A stretch of 64,000 nucleotides of DNA from an uncultured Bacteroidia bacterium. GTDB lineage: Bacteria; Bacteroidota; Bacteroidia; NS11-12g; UBA9320. Below, piece after piece: positions 19,006 through 29,019 of the stretch. Each line of letters begins with the position of its first letter. Position 1 is the first letter of the stretch. Location: assembly GCA_943787465.1 (NCBI GenBank), contig CALSMN010000006.1, forward strand, positions 141,105 to 205,104, read 5' to 3'. The position numbers and the translations under genes were made by a program. A model generated the notes under the pieces. The model saw only the letters and a program-made list of their open reading frames with translations. It ran no database searches and was not told the DNA's origin.

Positions 19006-21396
19006 TTAAAGATTATTCAAGAACTGTTCCAAAGCATATTCATCGGGCAATAGAACGGATCTTGCTTTACTTCCTTCAAAAGGACCTACAATATTAGCAG
19101 CTTCTAACTGATCAATCAAGCGACCAGCACGATTATATCCAACTTTTAATCTTCGTTGTATCAAACTCGTACTGCCTTGTTGATGTTGCACTACTATTCT
19201 TGCAGCATCTTCAAAAAGTGCATCTCTATCATCAGGATTAAAATCAGCACCTTCACCTGAACTTTCTTCTCTTACTTCAGGTAAAATATGTGCATCTGGA
19301 TATCCTCTTTGGTTACCTATAAATCCAGTTATTGTGTCTACTTCTGGTGTGTCTACAAATGGACATTGAAGACGTATCATATCGCTTCCCGTTGAATAAA
19401 GCATATCTCCTTTCCCAATTAATTGATCTGCTCCATTACCATCTAGAATAGTTCGACTATCAATTTTACTACTCACTCTAAATGCAATTCTTGCAGGAAA
19501 ATTTGCTTTAATTGTTCCAGTAATAATGTTTACAGAAGGTCTCTGTGTAGCAAGAATTAAATGAATCCCTATAGCGCGAGCAAGTTGTGCAATTCTTCCT
19601 ATGGGATGTTCAACTTCTTTGCCTGCGGTCATTATTAAATCAGCTACCTCATCTATAATTACAACAATATATGGCAAATATTTATGCCCTTCTTCAGGAT
19701 TTAATTTTCGTTTCTTAAACTTTGCATTGTACTCTTTAATGTTTCTTACTAAAGCTAATTGCAGTAAAGCATAGCGTTGATCCATTTCTTCACAGAGCGA
19801 ATTTAAAGTTGTGATTACTTGTTTATTATCTGTGATTATAGCATCTCCCTCTCCAGGAAGTTTTGCTAAATAATGTCTTTCAATGGTTTGGTATAAGGTT
19901 AATTCCACTTTTTTGGGGTCAACCATTACAAATTTTAGTTCTGCAGGGTGTTTTTTATACAGTAATGAAACTATTATAGCGTTCAATCCTACAGATTTAC
20001 CTTGTCCAGTCGCACCAGCCATGAGTAAGTGAGGCATTTTTGCAAGGTCTGCAACAAATACTTCATTTGAGATTGTTTTGCCCAAACATACGGGTAAAGC
20101 TGCATCACTATTTTGATATTTAGGACTACTAATCACCGAATACATGCTAACTATTTCAGGTTTTTTATTTGGCACTTCTATGCCTATAGTTCCCTTTCCT
20201 GGAATAGGTGCTATGATTCGAATTCCTAATGCAGCTAAACTAAGTGCAATATCATCTTCCAGATTTTTAATTTTCGATATTCTTATCCCTGCTTCTGGTA
20301 CAATCTCAAAAAGAGTAACAGTTGGCCCAATAGTAGCTTTTATTTGAGCAATCCCAATCTTATAATTATTCAGTGTTTGAACAATCATATTTTTACTTTT
20401 ATCTAAATCCTCTTTAGAAACTTCAGCCTTAGTTCCCGTTTCATATTTATTTAAAAAGTTAATTTCAGGAAAAATATACCCACTTAAATCTAATCTCGGA
20501 TCAAATGGTTCATCGATACCATAATGCTCTTTCTTGGGTGATACATCGATTGGCGTTTCCTCTACATTTTTTTCAATCTCAAGCTTTAAACCTTCAGCCT
20601 CCTCTGATTTACTTTCTGATTGAATGTCATCCATGTGAAAATCATCATTAGAATTGGTATTAAATGATTCTTCCTCAACTGAATCACTATCAGATCCATA
20701 GTTTGAATCAGTCGATTCCTCTTCGATAATAATTTTATCTTTTTCAAATAAAGATTCAGATACTGAATTATCCTCGATTTCTGCAGTTGGTAACTTTGGT
20801 TTTTTTCTTAACCATTCCAACAAATCAATTCCAAAAGAAACATACAGAAAGAAAATAGTTATGAGCATTAAAATAAATACGATACCAATTATCCCCACAA
20901 GTGACTTTGAAAATATATAAAGACCAAAACCAAGAAGTCCACTAAAAATAACGAAATTTTTTGAAAATAGAAGAGCGCAAACTAAAGAAATCCAAATAGC
21001 TGATACCAATAATTTACTGGTAGTTTTTATCCGAATATGAAATCTATTATTGAAATAGAAATTGTATCCAATAATCAATAGAATTGGATAAATAAAAAAT
21101 GCACCGATTCCAAATCCATTATATATGAAAAAATGAGCTAGATAAGCACCTAACTTACCCATGATATTTTGTGGTATTATTGAGTCAAAATCAAAAAGAA
21201 AATCATTAAAAGAATTTTGTAAAATACTCTGGTCAGCTCTCCATGAAAAAAAATAACTGATGGAAGCAATGGTTAAAAAAATGGAAAAAACCATTAAAAG
21301 ACCACCCATAATTTTTTTCAATAAACTGTAATCTCTAGGTACTTTTTCTTTTTTTTTCCTTTTTGAGGAACTAGATCTTGTTTTTATTATCGACAT
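19006..21396 (-). CDS. ftsK: DNA translocase FtsK
   Basis: A 796-residue septal DNA translocase. Four to five membrane helices (about residues 28-195) are followed by an acidic linker (about 205-300), the alpha/beta motor with Walker A GATGQGKSVGLNAI (about 457-470) and Walker B YIVVIIDEVADLIM, and the gamma winged-helix domain (about 735-796: LIQRRLKVGYNRAGRLIDQL) that reads polar DNA sequences. It moves sister chromosomes apart at the septum and activates XerCD at dif. It heads the ftsK-lolA-DUF6438 operon. Upstream lie a -7 box and an 8-base inverted repeat that may be an operator. Confidence 0.97.
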   Translation of the reverse strand: MSIIKTRSSSSKRKKKEKVPRDYSLLKKIMGGLLMVFSIFLTIASISYFFSWRADQSILQNSFNDFLFDFDSIIPQNIMGKLGAYLAHFFIYNGFGIGAFFIYPILLIIGYNFYFNNRFHIRIKTTSKLLVSAIWISLVCALLFSKNFVIFSGLLGFGLYIFSKSLVGIIGIVFILMLITIFFLYVSFGIDLLEWLRKKPKLPTAEIEDNSVSESLFEKDKIIIEEESTDSNYGSDSDSVEEESFNTNSNDDFHMDDIQSESKSEEAEGLKLEIEKNVEETPIDVSPKKEHYGIDEPFDPRLDLSGYIFPEINFLNKYETGTKAEVSKEDLDKSKNMIVQTLNNYKIGIAQIKATIGPTVTLFEIVPEAGIRISKIKNLEDDIALSLAALGIRIIAPIPGKGTIGIEVPNKKPEIVSMYSVISSPKYQNSDAALPVCLGKTISNEVFVADLAKMPHLLMAGATGQGKSVGLNAIIVSLLYKKHPAELKFVMVDPKKVELTLYQTIERHYLAKLPGEGDAIITDNKQVITTLNSLCEEMDQRYALLQLALVRNIKEYNAKFKKRKLNPEEGHKYLPYIVVIIDEVADLIMTAGKEVEHPIGRIAQLARAIGIHLILATQRPSVNIITGTIKANFPARIAFRVSSKIDSRTILDGNGADQLIGKGDMLYSTGSDMIRLQCPFVDTPEVDTITGFIGNQRGYPDAHILPEVREESSGEGADFNPDDRDALFEDAARIVVQHQQGSTSLIQRRLKVGYNRAGRLIDQLEAANIVGPFEGSKARSVLLPDEYALEQFLNNL

Positions 21397-21411
21397 GATG
21401 AAACAATTGTC

Positions 21412-21419
21412 CGAAGTTA
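21412..21419 (-). promoter_or_regulatory. -7 promoter box for ftsK
   Basis: Reverse strand TAACTTCG, one substitution from TAnnTTTG, 15 bases before the ftsK ATG. The spacer towards -33 is occupied by an inverted repeat (21419-21440). Confidence 0.4.
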
Positions 21420-21440
21420 ATGCAATTTACATATTGCATT
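21419..21440. repeat. Inverted repeat in the ftsK promoter spacer
   Basis: AATGCAAT and ATTGCATT form perfect 8-base arms around a 6-base centre, immediately upstream of the ftsK -7 box. The spacing (22 bases in total) suits a dimeric repressor site more than a terminator, as no T-run follows. The binding protein is unknown. Confidence 0.45.
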
Positions 21441-21461
21441 TCATATGCTTTTGAACAAAAA

Positions 21462-21501
21462 AAACAATTGTTTAATTTAGTTTACAAATAACTAAACTAA
21501 A
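21462..21501. repeat. Two further palindromes between eno and ftsK
   Basis: AAACAATTGTTT (21462-21473) is a perfect 12-base palindrome, and a copy of AAACAATTGT occurs at 21401-21410 beside the ftsK start. At 21476-21501 TTTAGTTTA and TAAACTAAA form perfect 9-base arms around 8 bases. All are AT-only or nearly so; the larger one may act as a weak eno terminator or an operator. Confidence 0.35.
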
Positions 21502-21524
21502 ACTTACGTTAAAAATTTTGAGAC

Positions 21525-22835
<1,311 letters not shown>

Positions 22836-23924
22836 TTATGCCAAGGATGATACAAATTCATCAAAAAGATATCTGCTATCATGTGGTCCTGGACTGGCTT
22901 CTGGGTGATATTGAACAGCAAAAGCTGGCTTTCCTTTAACTTTTATTCCCTCCACAGTATCATCATTTAAATTAACATGGGTGATTTCAACGCTTCCATT
23001 GTTGGTCTCGGGATCTATAGCAAAACCATGATTTTGCGAGGTTATTTCGCTTTTACCAGTAACTAAATTTTTTACTGGGTGGTTTTGTCCTCGATGACCC
23101 CGATGTAGTTTAAACGTTTTCATTCCTTGAGCTTGTGCTAAAATTTGACTTCCTAAACAAATACCAAACATTTTTTCATCTGCTGACACAATGTTTTGAA
23201 TAGTTTTTACAGCATATGGCATAGCAGACGGATCTCCTGGACCGTTACTTATCATGAATCCATCGGGACTCCATTTTTTCATTTCAACATACGAAGTATC
23301 GCCTGGGAATACCTTAACGTGACAATCTCTCGATGTAAGACAATTAATAATATTAGATTTACTCCCTAAATCTAATAAAGCAACTTTATATTTTCCTGAC
23401 TTATTTACCTCATACGGTTCCTTAGACCATACTTTACTACTTAGTTCTAATCCAGACATACTAGGAACATCCAATACCATTGCTTGTAATTTCTGAACAT
23501 CAAGAATTTCTGAACTTATAATGGCATTCATAGCCCCAACATCTCTAATGTGTTTGACAATTTGCCGTGTATCTACATCGCTAATTCCTGTAAAGTTATT
23601 TTCAATGAAGTAATCATTTAAACTGTTATCAGCTAATGTTCTAGAATGCATTGGAGAGTAATTTTTACAGACTAATCCAGATATTTTGATAGAATTTGAT
23701 TCTTCATCTAATGAGCGAGCACCATAATTTCCAATATGATCCATGGTCATAATAACAATTTGTCCAAAATAAGATGGATCAGTAAAAACTTCTTGATACC
23801 CTGTCATTCCGGTATTAAATGCTATTTCACCAGAAGTAGTTCCAATTTTACCAATAGCTGTACCCTCAAAGAAAGTTCCATCTTCCAGAACCAAATATGC
23901 TTTTTGTTTTTCGTTAATCGACAC
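22836..23924 (-). CDS. carA: Carbamoyl-phosphate synthase small subunit
   Basis: The glutaminase subunit, 362 residues from the start chosen here. The N-terminal domain opens KAYLVLEDGTFFEG and has FNTGMTGYQEVFTDPSY; the C-terminal class I glutamine amidotransferase has the nucleophile in FGICLGSQILA and the His-Glu pair in YHPEASPGPHD. It supplies ammonia to CarB for pyrimidines and arginine; carB is not in the window. Start: the longest frame opens with TTG at 23960, but TAATTTTG at 23942-23949 is a good -7 box inside it, with TTT 19 bases upstream, so GTG at 23924 (MSINEKQKAYL) fits better. Upstream of eno on the same strand. Confidence 0.95.
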   Translation of the reverse strand: MSINEKQKAYLVLEDGTFFEGTAIGKIGTTSGEIAFNTGMTGYQEVFTDPSYFGQIVIMTMDHIGNYGARSLDEESNSIKISGLVCKNYSPMHSRTLADNSLNDYFIENNFTGISDVDTRQIVKHIRDVGAMNAIISSEILDVQKLQAMVLDVPSMSGLELSSKVWSKEPYEVNKSGKYKVALLDLGSKSNIINCLTSRDCHVKVFPGDTSYVEMKKWSPDGFMISNGPGDPSAMPYAVKTIQNIVSADEKMFGICLGSQILAQAQGMKTFKLHRGHRGQNHPVKNLVTGKSEITSQNHGFAIDPETNNGSVEITHVNLNDDTVEGIKVKGKPAFAVQYHPEASPGPHDSRYLFDEFVSSLA

Positions 23925-23941
23925 AACAGTTAAAATTTCGA

Positions 23942-23971
23942 CAAAATTAGTTACACTCAACTATTATAAAA
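23942..23971 (-). promoter_or_regulatory. Promoter of carA
   Basis: On the reverse strand TTT (23969-23971), a 19-base spacer and TAATTTTG (23942-23949). Transcription would begin at about 23937, 13 bases before GTG 23924. This is why the shorter start is preferred for carA. Confidence 0.5.
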
Positions 23972-24016
23972 GAACTGTTAGCAAATTGTGAAATGCCCCA
24001 ACTACCTTTAATTATT

Positions 24017-25756
24017 TTATTTTAACCATTGCTTTAGGAACACATTTTTGTCATCATTGACGGTCAATATATATTCCAGAGTAGGATCTTGAACTAACTT
24101 GAGCGGTTTCTTATGTATTTTCAAATCTCTAGCATATATTAATTCAATGTATTCATTCACATCAAATTTAGAAATATACGCCTCCATTTTATCCGTTAAA
24201 CGCCAATTATTTATAGAGATTATTTCATCATTGACGCTTAAACCTGCCTCCATGGCTGGTGATCCAGACACTATGTTAGTTATCAAAATTTGACCATCCT
24301 TCAACTGAGAAGTAACACCACACCAAGGTGATTTTTCGTCTTTATTAATTAAACTTAATTCTAAACCAAAATGACTAAAAATCTGATAATCAATTGGGTT
24401 TGTACTGTAAACTAAAGTTTTAAAAAAATTAGTCATATCCTTACCCGCAATCAAACTGCTTACCTTAATAAATTCATCAAAAGAAAAACCTCTATTCTTG
24501 TTTTTATAAAAATCTATGTACAGCATTCGCATGACATCATCCAATGATTTATCACTTGACTTTCGAATTTCTAAATCCAATAACAATGCCGTTATCATGC
24601 CTTTATTGTAGTAGCTTATGTTTGTATTTGAGCTCTCCTCATTCGGTAAATAAGCTTTTACCCATGCCAACAAACTACTATGGGCTAGACTCATCATACT
24701 TTTACCAGGTGAATTTTCCATTCGATTGATTTGAGAAGCTATTATATTGAGATACTCATCTTGCGAATATTTACCTATGCTTAATAAGGTTAAATCGTCA
24801 TAGTAAGATGTAATTCCCTCTGCAATCCATAACATATCCGTATACACCTCATGATTATAGTCAAAAGGACCTAATTCAATTGGACGAATTCGTTTGACAT
24901 TCCATAAATGAAAATACTCATGAGCAATGAGCCCAAGAAAATTTCTATAGGCATTTGGATTAGTATAATTCCATCGAGACATCATACTAGTCTGAGAATT
25001 CAAATGCTCTAAGCCTCCACCACCCTGAGCAACATTGTAAATGAAATGGATATATTGGGGAGAAGGGTGATCACCCATAATAGCTACTTGCCAATCACTT
25101 ATCTTTTTAAAATCTTGTTGAATTTCATCTAAATTGTAATTCCCCTTACCAATCATAACTATTTTGTGTAGGACATTGCCACTAGTATAACTGGTGATAT
25201 CAAAATTTCCTAAGGCTATAGGAGAATCTGCTAATAAATCATAATTTTCACAAGAAAATGAATACATGGATAGGTTTGTTTTAGGGAGGGAAACTTCAAC
25301 ATTTGCCCAAGTTTTGTTGGGATAAATGATGAGATCGATTGGCTCATTTTCATACCCTTCTAAATAACCAAATACTGAAACACCATGTAAAAAACCATAA
25401 AATTCATCAACATAACTCTGTCTTACACTAATGGTAAAGCAATACACATCATAAGTAAGTTTTACATTTTTTTGGCCATGTGTATGAATTCTCCAGGTAT
25501 TTTTATCTACACGATCTATTTTTAACTCCGCAGCATTAACATTTTCAATAGCGTTACTAAACTCTCTAATTTTATAGGATCCTGGTGTCCAAACGGGCAC
25601 CTTAAAATCAACATATTCTTTGTTAACAGCATTAAACATCACCTCAACAGTTACATAGTGAGCTTTGACCTTTGGAAAGCTAATAGAATAATTTATGGCC
25701 TGTATTGACATAGAAATGGATGTTAAAATAAAAATAAATACTATCTTTTTTAGCAT
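24017..25756 (-). CDS. M61 family peptidase with PDZ domain
   Basis: A 579-residue exported metallopeptidase of the glycyl-aminopeptidase family M61. Signal peptide at residues 1-20 (ending MSIQA). N-terminal beta domain with VKVPVWTPGSYKIREFS-like text (FKVPVWTPGSYKIREF), then the catalytic domain with zinc motif HEYFHLWNVKRIRP at about residue 277 and the downstream WIAEGITSYYDDL, and a C-terminal PDZ domain (about 480-560: IVSGSPAMEAGLSVNDEIIS). M61 enzymes cleave N-terminal Gly or Ala residues. It would act in the periplasm. It is divergent from rpsA with a shared intergenic region of about 100 bases. Confidence 0.93.
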   Translation of the reverse strand: MLKKIVFIFILTSISMSIQAINYSISFPKVKAHYVTVEVMFNAVNKEYVDFKVPVWTPGSYKIREFSNAIENVNAAELKIDRVDKNTWRIHTHGQKNVKLTYDVYCFTISVRQSYVDEFYGFLHGVSVFGYLEGYENEPIDLIIYPNKTWANVEVSLPKTNLSMYSFSCENYDLLADSPIALGNFDITSYTSGNVLHKIVMIGKGNYNLDEIQQDFKKISDWQVAIMGDHPSPQYIHFIYNVAQGGGGLEHLNSQTSMMSRWNYTNPNAYRNFLGLIAHEYFHLWNVKRIRPIELGPFDYNHEVYTDMLWIAEGITSYYDDLTLLSIGKYSQDEYLNIIASQINRMENSPGKSMMSLAHSSLLAWVKAYLPNEESSNTNISYYNKGMITALLLDLEIRKSSDKSLDDVMRMLYIDFYKNKNRGFSFDEFIKVSSLIAGKDMTNFFKTLVYSTNPIDYQIFSHFGLELSLINKDEKSPWCGVTSQLKDGQILITNIVSGSPAMEAGLSVNDEIISINNWRLTDKMEAYISKFDVNEYIELIYARDLKIHKKPLKLVQDPTLEYILTVNDDKNVFLKQWLK

Positions 25757-25815
25757 GAGGCAAAGGTCTAATTTTTTTTGAAATCAATTAATATGGTAAT
25801 CTTAGTCAAAAAGAA

Positions 25816-25823
25816 TACTTTTG
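25816..25823 (+). promoter_or_regulatory. -7 promoter box for rpsA
   Basis: TACTTTTG, an exact TAnnTTTG match. It predicts a transcript start near 25828, downstream of the TTG (25778) and ATG (25793) that open the long reading frame, and a leader of about 28 bases to TTG 25856. Confidence 0.5.
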
Positions 25824-25840
25824 CACTCATTTTTCGCAAA

Positions 25841-25858
25841 GGAGGAAATGAAACATTG
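25841..25858 (+). promoter_or_regulatory. Strong Shine-Dalgarno before the TTG start of rpsA
   Basis: GGAGG at 25841-25845 stands 10 bases before TTG 25856, unusual in this AT-rich genome where most starts have no visible ribosome-binding site. Between them lies ATG AAA CAT TGA (25848-25859), a three-codon ORF whose stop overlaps the TTG. Confidence 0.45.
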
Positions 25859-27967
25859 AATAATACAAACAACGAAAATCAAGATTCAATCTTGAATGAA
25901 GCTACTGAGGCCAAGGATGCCACGGTTGAAGCTACAACAAACGAAGCTAATGTAGAAGCTACTAAAACTACATCATCACAAAAAGTAATTTCTGAAACAC
26001 CCGTTCACAATCCAGACGAATTTGATTGGTCCATGGATAAAGCTGGTTTTGGCACTTACAATGAATCACAAAATGATGATTTAAAATCGATGTATGCAAA
26101 TACTATTAAACAAGTGGATGAGAAAACACTGGTTATGGGTAAGATAGTTAGCATAAGTGATGAAAATGTAGTTTTGGACATTGGATTTAAATCTGATGGT
26201 TTGGTCGCTTTAACTGAATTCAGAGATACCCCTGATATTAAAGTCGGAGATGAAATTGAGGTTTATGTTGATGAAACTGAAAATGCATTGGGCCAATTAG
26301 TTCTATCACGTAAGAAAGCGATTGCTGAAGGATCTTGGGAGAAAATACAATCCATTATGGAAAATGGTGAAATTGTCAAAGGATATATTCAAACCAGAAC
26401 CAAAGGTGGCTTAGTGGTTGATATCATGGGAATGGATGCGTTTTTACCTGGATCTCAAATAGATGTAAAACCTGTACGAGACTATGATCAGTATGTAGGG
26501 AAAACTATGGAATTTAAAGTCGTTAAAATAAACGAAGTATTTAAAAACGTTGTAATTTCACATAAAGCAATTATTGAGGATGACATAGAAGCACAAAAAG
26601 CTGAAATGATTTCTAAAATGGAGTTGGGTCAAGTCCTAGAAGGTACAGTGAAAAATATGACCTCTTTTGGGGTATTTGTTGATTTAGGTGGTCTTGATGG
26701 CCTACTCCATATCACTGATATATCCTGGGGGAGAATAAATCATCCTTCTGATGTTCTTGAGTTAGATCAAAAAATCCAAGTAGCTGTTCTCGAATTTGAT
26801 AATGATAAGAAAAGAATTTCTTTAGGAATGAAACAACTTTCTGCTCACCCATGGGATAGTATGAAAGCATTAAAAGAAGGTGAAAAAGTAAAAGGTAAAG
26901 TGGTTACTATTGCCGATTATGGTGCATTTATAGAAATTGAAACAGGCGTTGAAGGTTTAATTCACGTTTCAGAGATGTCTTGGTCACAACACCTAAGAAA
27001 CCCTTCTGATTTCATGAAAGTGGGTGATGAAGTAGAAGCGATTGTTTTAGATATAGATAAAGAAGAACACAAGCTTTCTCTTGGACTCAAGCAATTGACT
27101 TCTGATCCATGGGAGAAAATTGAAGAAAAATATCAAGTTGAATCCAAACATACAGGTGTTGTCAGAAACCTGACCAACTATGGACTGTTTGTTGAATTAC
27201 AAGAAGGAGTAGATGGACTGGTTCATGTTTCAGACTTATCATGGTCCAAAAAGATAAAACACCCCGCTGAATTCACCAAAAAAGGGGAAGAACTTGAAGT
27301 GGTTGTTTTAGAAATAGATCGTGATAATAGACGTCTTAGCTTAGGTCACAAACAAATTGATGAAAATCCTTGGGATACTTTTGAAAGTGTATTCACTCTA
27401 GGTTCTGAACATGAAGGTGTCGTATCTGAAATCAATGATAGAGGTGTTATTTTAACACTACCCTATGGAGTTGAAGGATTTGCTCCAAAAAAACACATCA
27501 AAAAGAAAGATAACAGCGAGGTTAAAGTTGATGAAACTATCAATATACGGATCATTGAGTTTAATAAAGATTCAAAACGAATCCTTGTTTCACACACGGA
27601 CATTTGGAAAGAAGTTGAAAGAGCTCAAAATTCAGAAAATACTGAATCAACCAAAAAACGAGCTGCTAAAACTTCAAGTTATGTTGAGAAGATGAACAAG
27701 AATATTGAAGTATCCACCATGGGTGATTTGGATGTTCTTGCTCAACTAAAGGCTCAAATGGAATCCAAACCAACTGAAACTAAAAAAGAAACCCCAAAAA
27801 AAGAGGCCTCCAAAAAAACTGAATCTAAAAAAGAGGATTCTAAGAAAGAGGATTCAACTAATTTATCAACCATGACAGTAGCTCAATTAAAAGCTCTGGC
27901 AAAAGATAAAGGCATAACGGGTTATACTTCATTGAAAAAAGCAGAGCTCATTGAAGCACTGAGTTAA
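25856..27967 (+). CDS. rpsA: 30S ribosomal protein S1 with C-terminal SAP/Rho-N-like domain
   Basis: A 703-residue S1 protein from the TTG start at 25856; the frame is open to 25778 (729 residues), but the promoter box and GGAGG support the later start. An acidic N-terminal tail (about 1-85) is followed by six S1 OB-fold repeats (about 100-610), for example GTVKNMTSFGVFVDLGGLDG and GVVRNLTNYGLFVELQEGVDG. After these comes a Lys/Glu linker of repeated KK-E-S units (about 640-670) and a 33-residue helical module, MTVAQLKALAKDKGITGY onward to IEALS, resembling a Rho-N/SAP nucleic-acid-binding motif. S1 brings mRNA to the ribosome. The tail is an addition to the standard six-repeat protein. A strong terminator follows. 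Confidence 0.93.
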   Translation: MNNTNNENQDSILNEATEAKDATVEATTNEANVEATKTTSSQKVISETPVHNPDEFDWSMDKAGFGTYNESQNDDLKSMYANTIKQVDEKTLVMGKIVSISDENVVLDIGFKSDGLVALTEFRDTPDIKVGDEIEVYVDETENALGQLVLSRKKAIAEGSWEKIQSIMENGEIVKGYIQTRTKGGLVVDIMGMDAFLPGSQIDVKPVRDYDQYVGKTMEFKVVKINEVFKNVVISHKAIIEDDIEAQKAEMISKMELGQVLEGTVKNMTSFGVFVDLGGLDGLLHITDISWGRINHPSDVLELDQKIQVAVLEFDNDKKRISLGMKQLSAHPWDSMKALKEGEKVKGKVVTIADYGAFIEIETGVEGLIHVSEMSWSQHLRNPSDFMKVGDEVEAIVLDIDKEEHKLSLGLKQLTSDPWEKIEEKYQVESKHTGVVRNLTNYGLFVELQEGVDGLVHVSDLSWSKKIKHPAEFTKKGEELEVVVLEIDRDNRRLSLGHKQIDENPWDTFESVFTLGSEHEGVVSEINDRGVILTLPYGVEGFAPKKHIKKKDNSEVKVDETINIRIIEFNKDSKRILVSHTDIWKEVERAQNSENTESTKKRAAKTSSYVEKMNKNIEVSTMGDLDVLAQLKAQMESKPTETKKETPKKEASKKTESKKEDSKKEDSTNLSTMTVAQLKALAKDKGITGYTSLKKAELIEALS

Positions 27968-27983
27968 AATTAACATAAACAAC

Positions 27984-28016
27984 AAAAAATCCTGACACAA
28001 CGTCGGGATTTTTTTT
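27984..28016 (+). terminator. Rho-independent terminator of rpsA
   Basis: A stem ATCCTGAC / GTCGGGAT (one G-T pair) around ACAAC, extended by A-T pairs and ending in eight T. It lies 17 bases after the rpsA stop. Confidence 0.85.
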
Positions 28017-28037
28017 GACCAATAAATAAAACTTACC

Positions 28038-28067
28038 TTGGGTATCGCACAAAAAATCAGATATTTG
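28038..28067 (+). promoter_or_regulatory. Promoter of the EVE-pyrR-pyrB-ansA operon
   Basis: TTG at 28038-28040, exactly 19 bases, then GATATTTG at 28060-28067 (one mismatch to TAnnTTTG). The box ends five bases before ATG 28073, so the mRNA should have almost no leader. Confidence 0.5.
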
Positions 28068-28072
28068 AACTT

Positions 28073-28489
28073 ATGAATTTTTGGCTGATAAAATCTGAAC
28101 CATACAAATACAGTTGGGACCAAATGGTGCAAGATGGCTCAACCTACTGGGATGGTGTTCGAAGTTATCCTGCAAGAGTGCATTTAAAAGCCATGAAAAT
28201 TGGAGACATCTGTTTTTTCTATCACAGCAATGAGGGTAAAGAAATTGTTGGATTGACACGCATTATCAAAGAAGCCTACCCAGATCCAACTACAGATGAT
28301 GAAAAATGGGTTGCTGTAGATGTACAAGCAGTAACATCATTAAAAAAACCAGTAACACTAGCCCAAATAAAAGCGAATGAATTACTCACTAATATGGCTC
28401 TAATTAAGCAAGGCAGATTATCCGTAGGTCCTGTTGAGCATTTTGAATTTGATGAAATTTTAAAAATGGCAGAAACTGATTTCAAATGA
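28073..28489 (+). CDS. EVE domain protein
   Basis: A 138-residue single-domain EVE (PUA-like, DUF55/thymocyte nuclear protein 1) protein. Motifs: MNFWLIKSEPYKYSWDQM, YWDGVRSYPARVHLKAMKIGD and CFFYHSNEGKEIVGLTRI; the WDGVRSYPAR segment forms the pocket that binds modified bases. EVE proteins read methylated or otherwise modified nucleobases in DNA or RNA. Here it is the first gene of a pyrimidine operon: its stop overlaps the pyrR ATG by four bases (ATGA). The link to pyrimidine synthesis may be only positional. Confidence 0.93.
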   Translation: MNFWLIKSEPYKYSWDQMVQDGSTYWDGVRSYPARVHLKAMKIGDICFFYHSNEGKEIVGLTRIIKEAYPDPTTDDEKWVAVDVQAVTSLKKPVTLAQIKANELLTNMALIKQGRLSVGPVEHFEFDEILKMAETDFK

Positions 28490-29013
28490 AAAAGGTAATT
28501 TTAGAATACAATCATGTAGACCTTATTATCACACGTATAGCTCACCAGTTAATTGAAAATCATGGCTCATTCGAAAATACAGCCATTATTGCACTTCAGC
28601 CAAGAGGCATTCATTTTGGAAAAGTAATTGTTCGAAAAATACAAACTTTGTTTAATATAGATATCGATTATGGAGAGCTCGATACTACATTTTATAGAGA
28701 TGATTTTAGAAGAACAGATAAACATCTTATCCCAAATGAAGTAAATATATCTTTCAACATTCAAGATAAAAATATTATTCTCATTGATGATGTTTTATAC
28801 ACTGGAAGAACTATTCGTGCCGCTTTAGATGCACTAACAGACTACGGTAGACCTAAATCTGTAGAATTAGTGACTTTAATAAATAGAAAATATAATCGAG
28901 AAGTTCCTATTCAACCCGATTATATTGGAGAAAATATTGATACGAGAACTAATGATTATGTGAAAGTGGATTGGGAAAAAAATCAATGTAAAGTATGGAT
29001 AATAACCGATTAA
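28486..29013 (+). CDS. pyrR: Pyrimidine operon regulator / uracil phosphoribosyltransferase PyrR
   Basis: A 175-residue type I phosphoribosyltransferase fold protein. The PRPP loop is NIILIDDVLYTGRTIRAALDAL (written here as IILIDDVLYTGRT) at about residues 97-109, and the early ALQPRGIHFG segment is typical. PyrR binds UMP and, in Firmicutes, attenuates pyr mRNA; it also has weak uracil phosphoribosyltransferase activity. No anti-antiterminator or PyrR-binding loop is seen in the nearly leaderless mRNA here, so its regulatory mode in this operon is unclear. Coupled to the EVE gene, six bases before pyrB. Confidence 0.94.
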   Translation: MKKVILEYNHVDLIITRIAHQLIENHGSFENTAIIALQPRGIHFGKVIVRKIQTLFNIDIDYGELDTTFYRDDFRRTDKHLIPNEVNISFNIQDKNIILIDDVLYTGRTIRAALDALTDYGRPKSVELVTLINRKYNREVPIQPDYIGENIDTRTNDYVKVDWEKNQCKVWIITD

Positions 29014-29019
29014 AATAAA

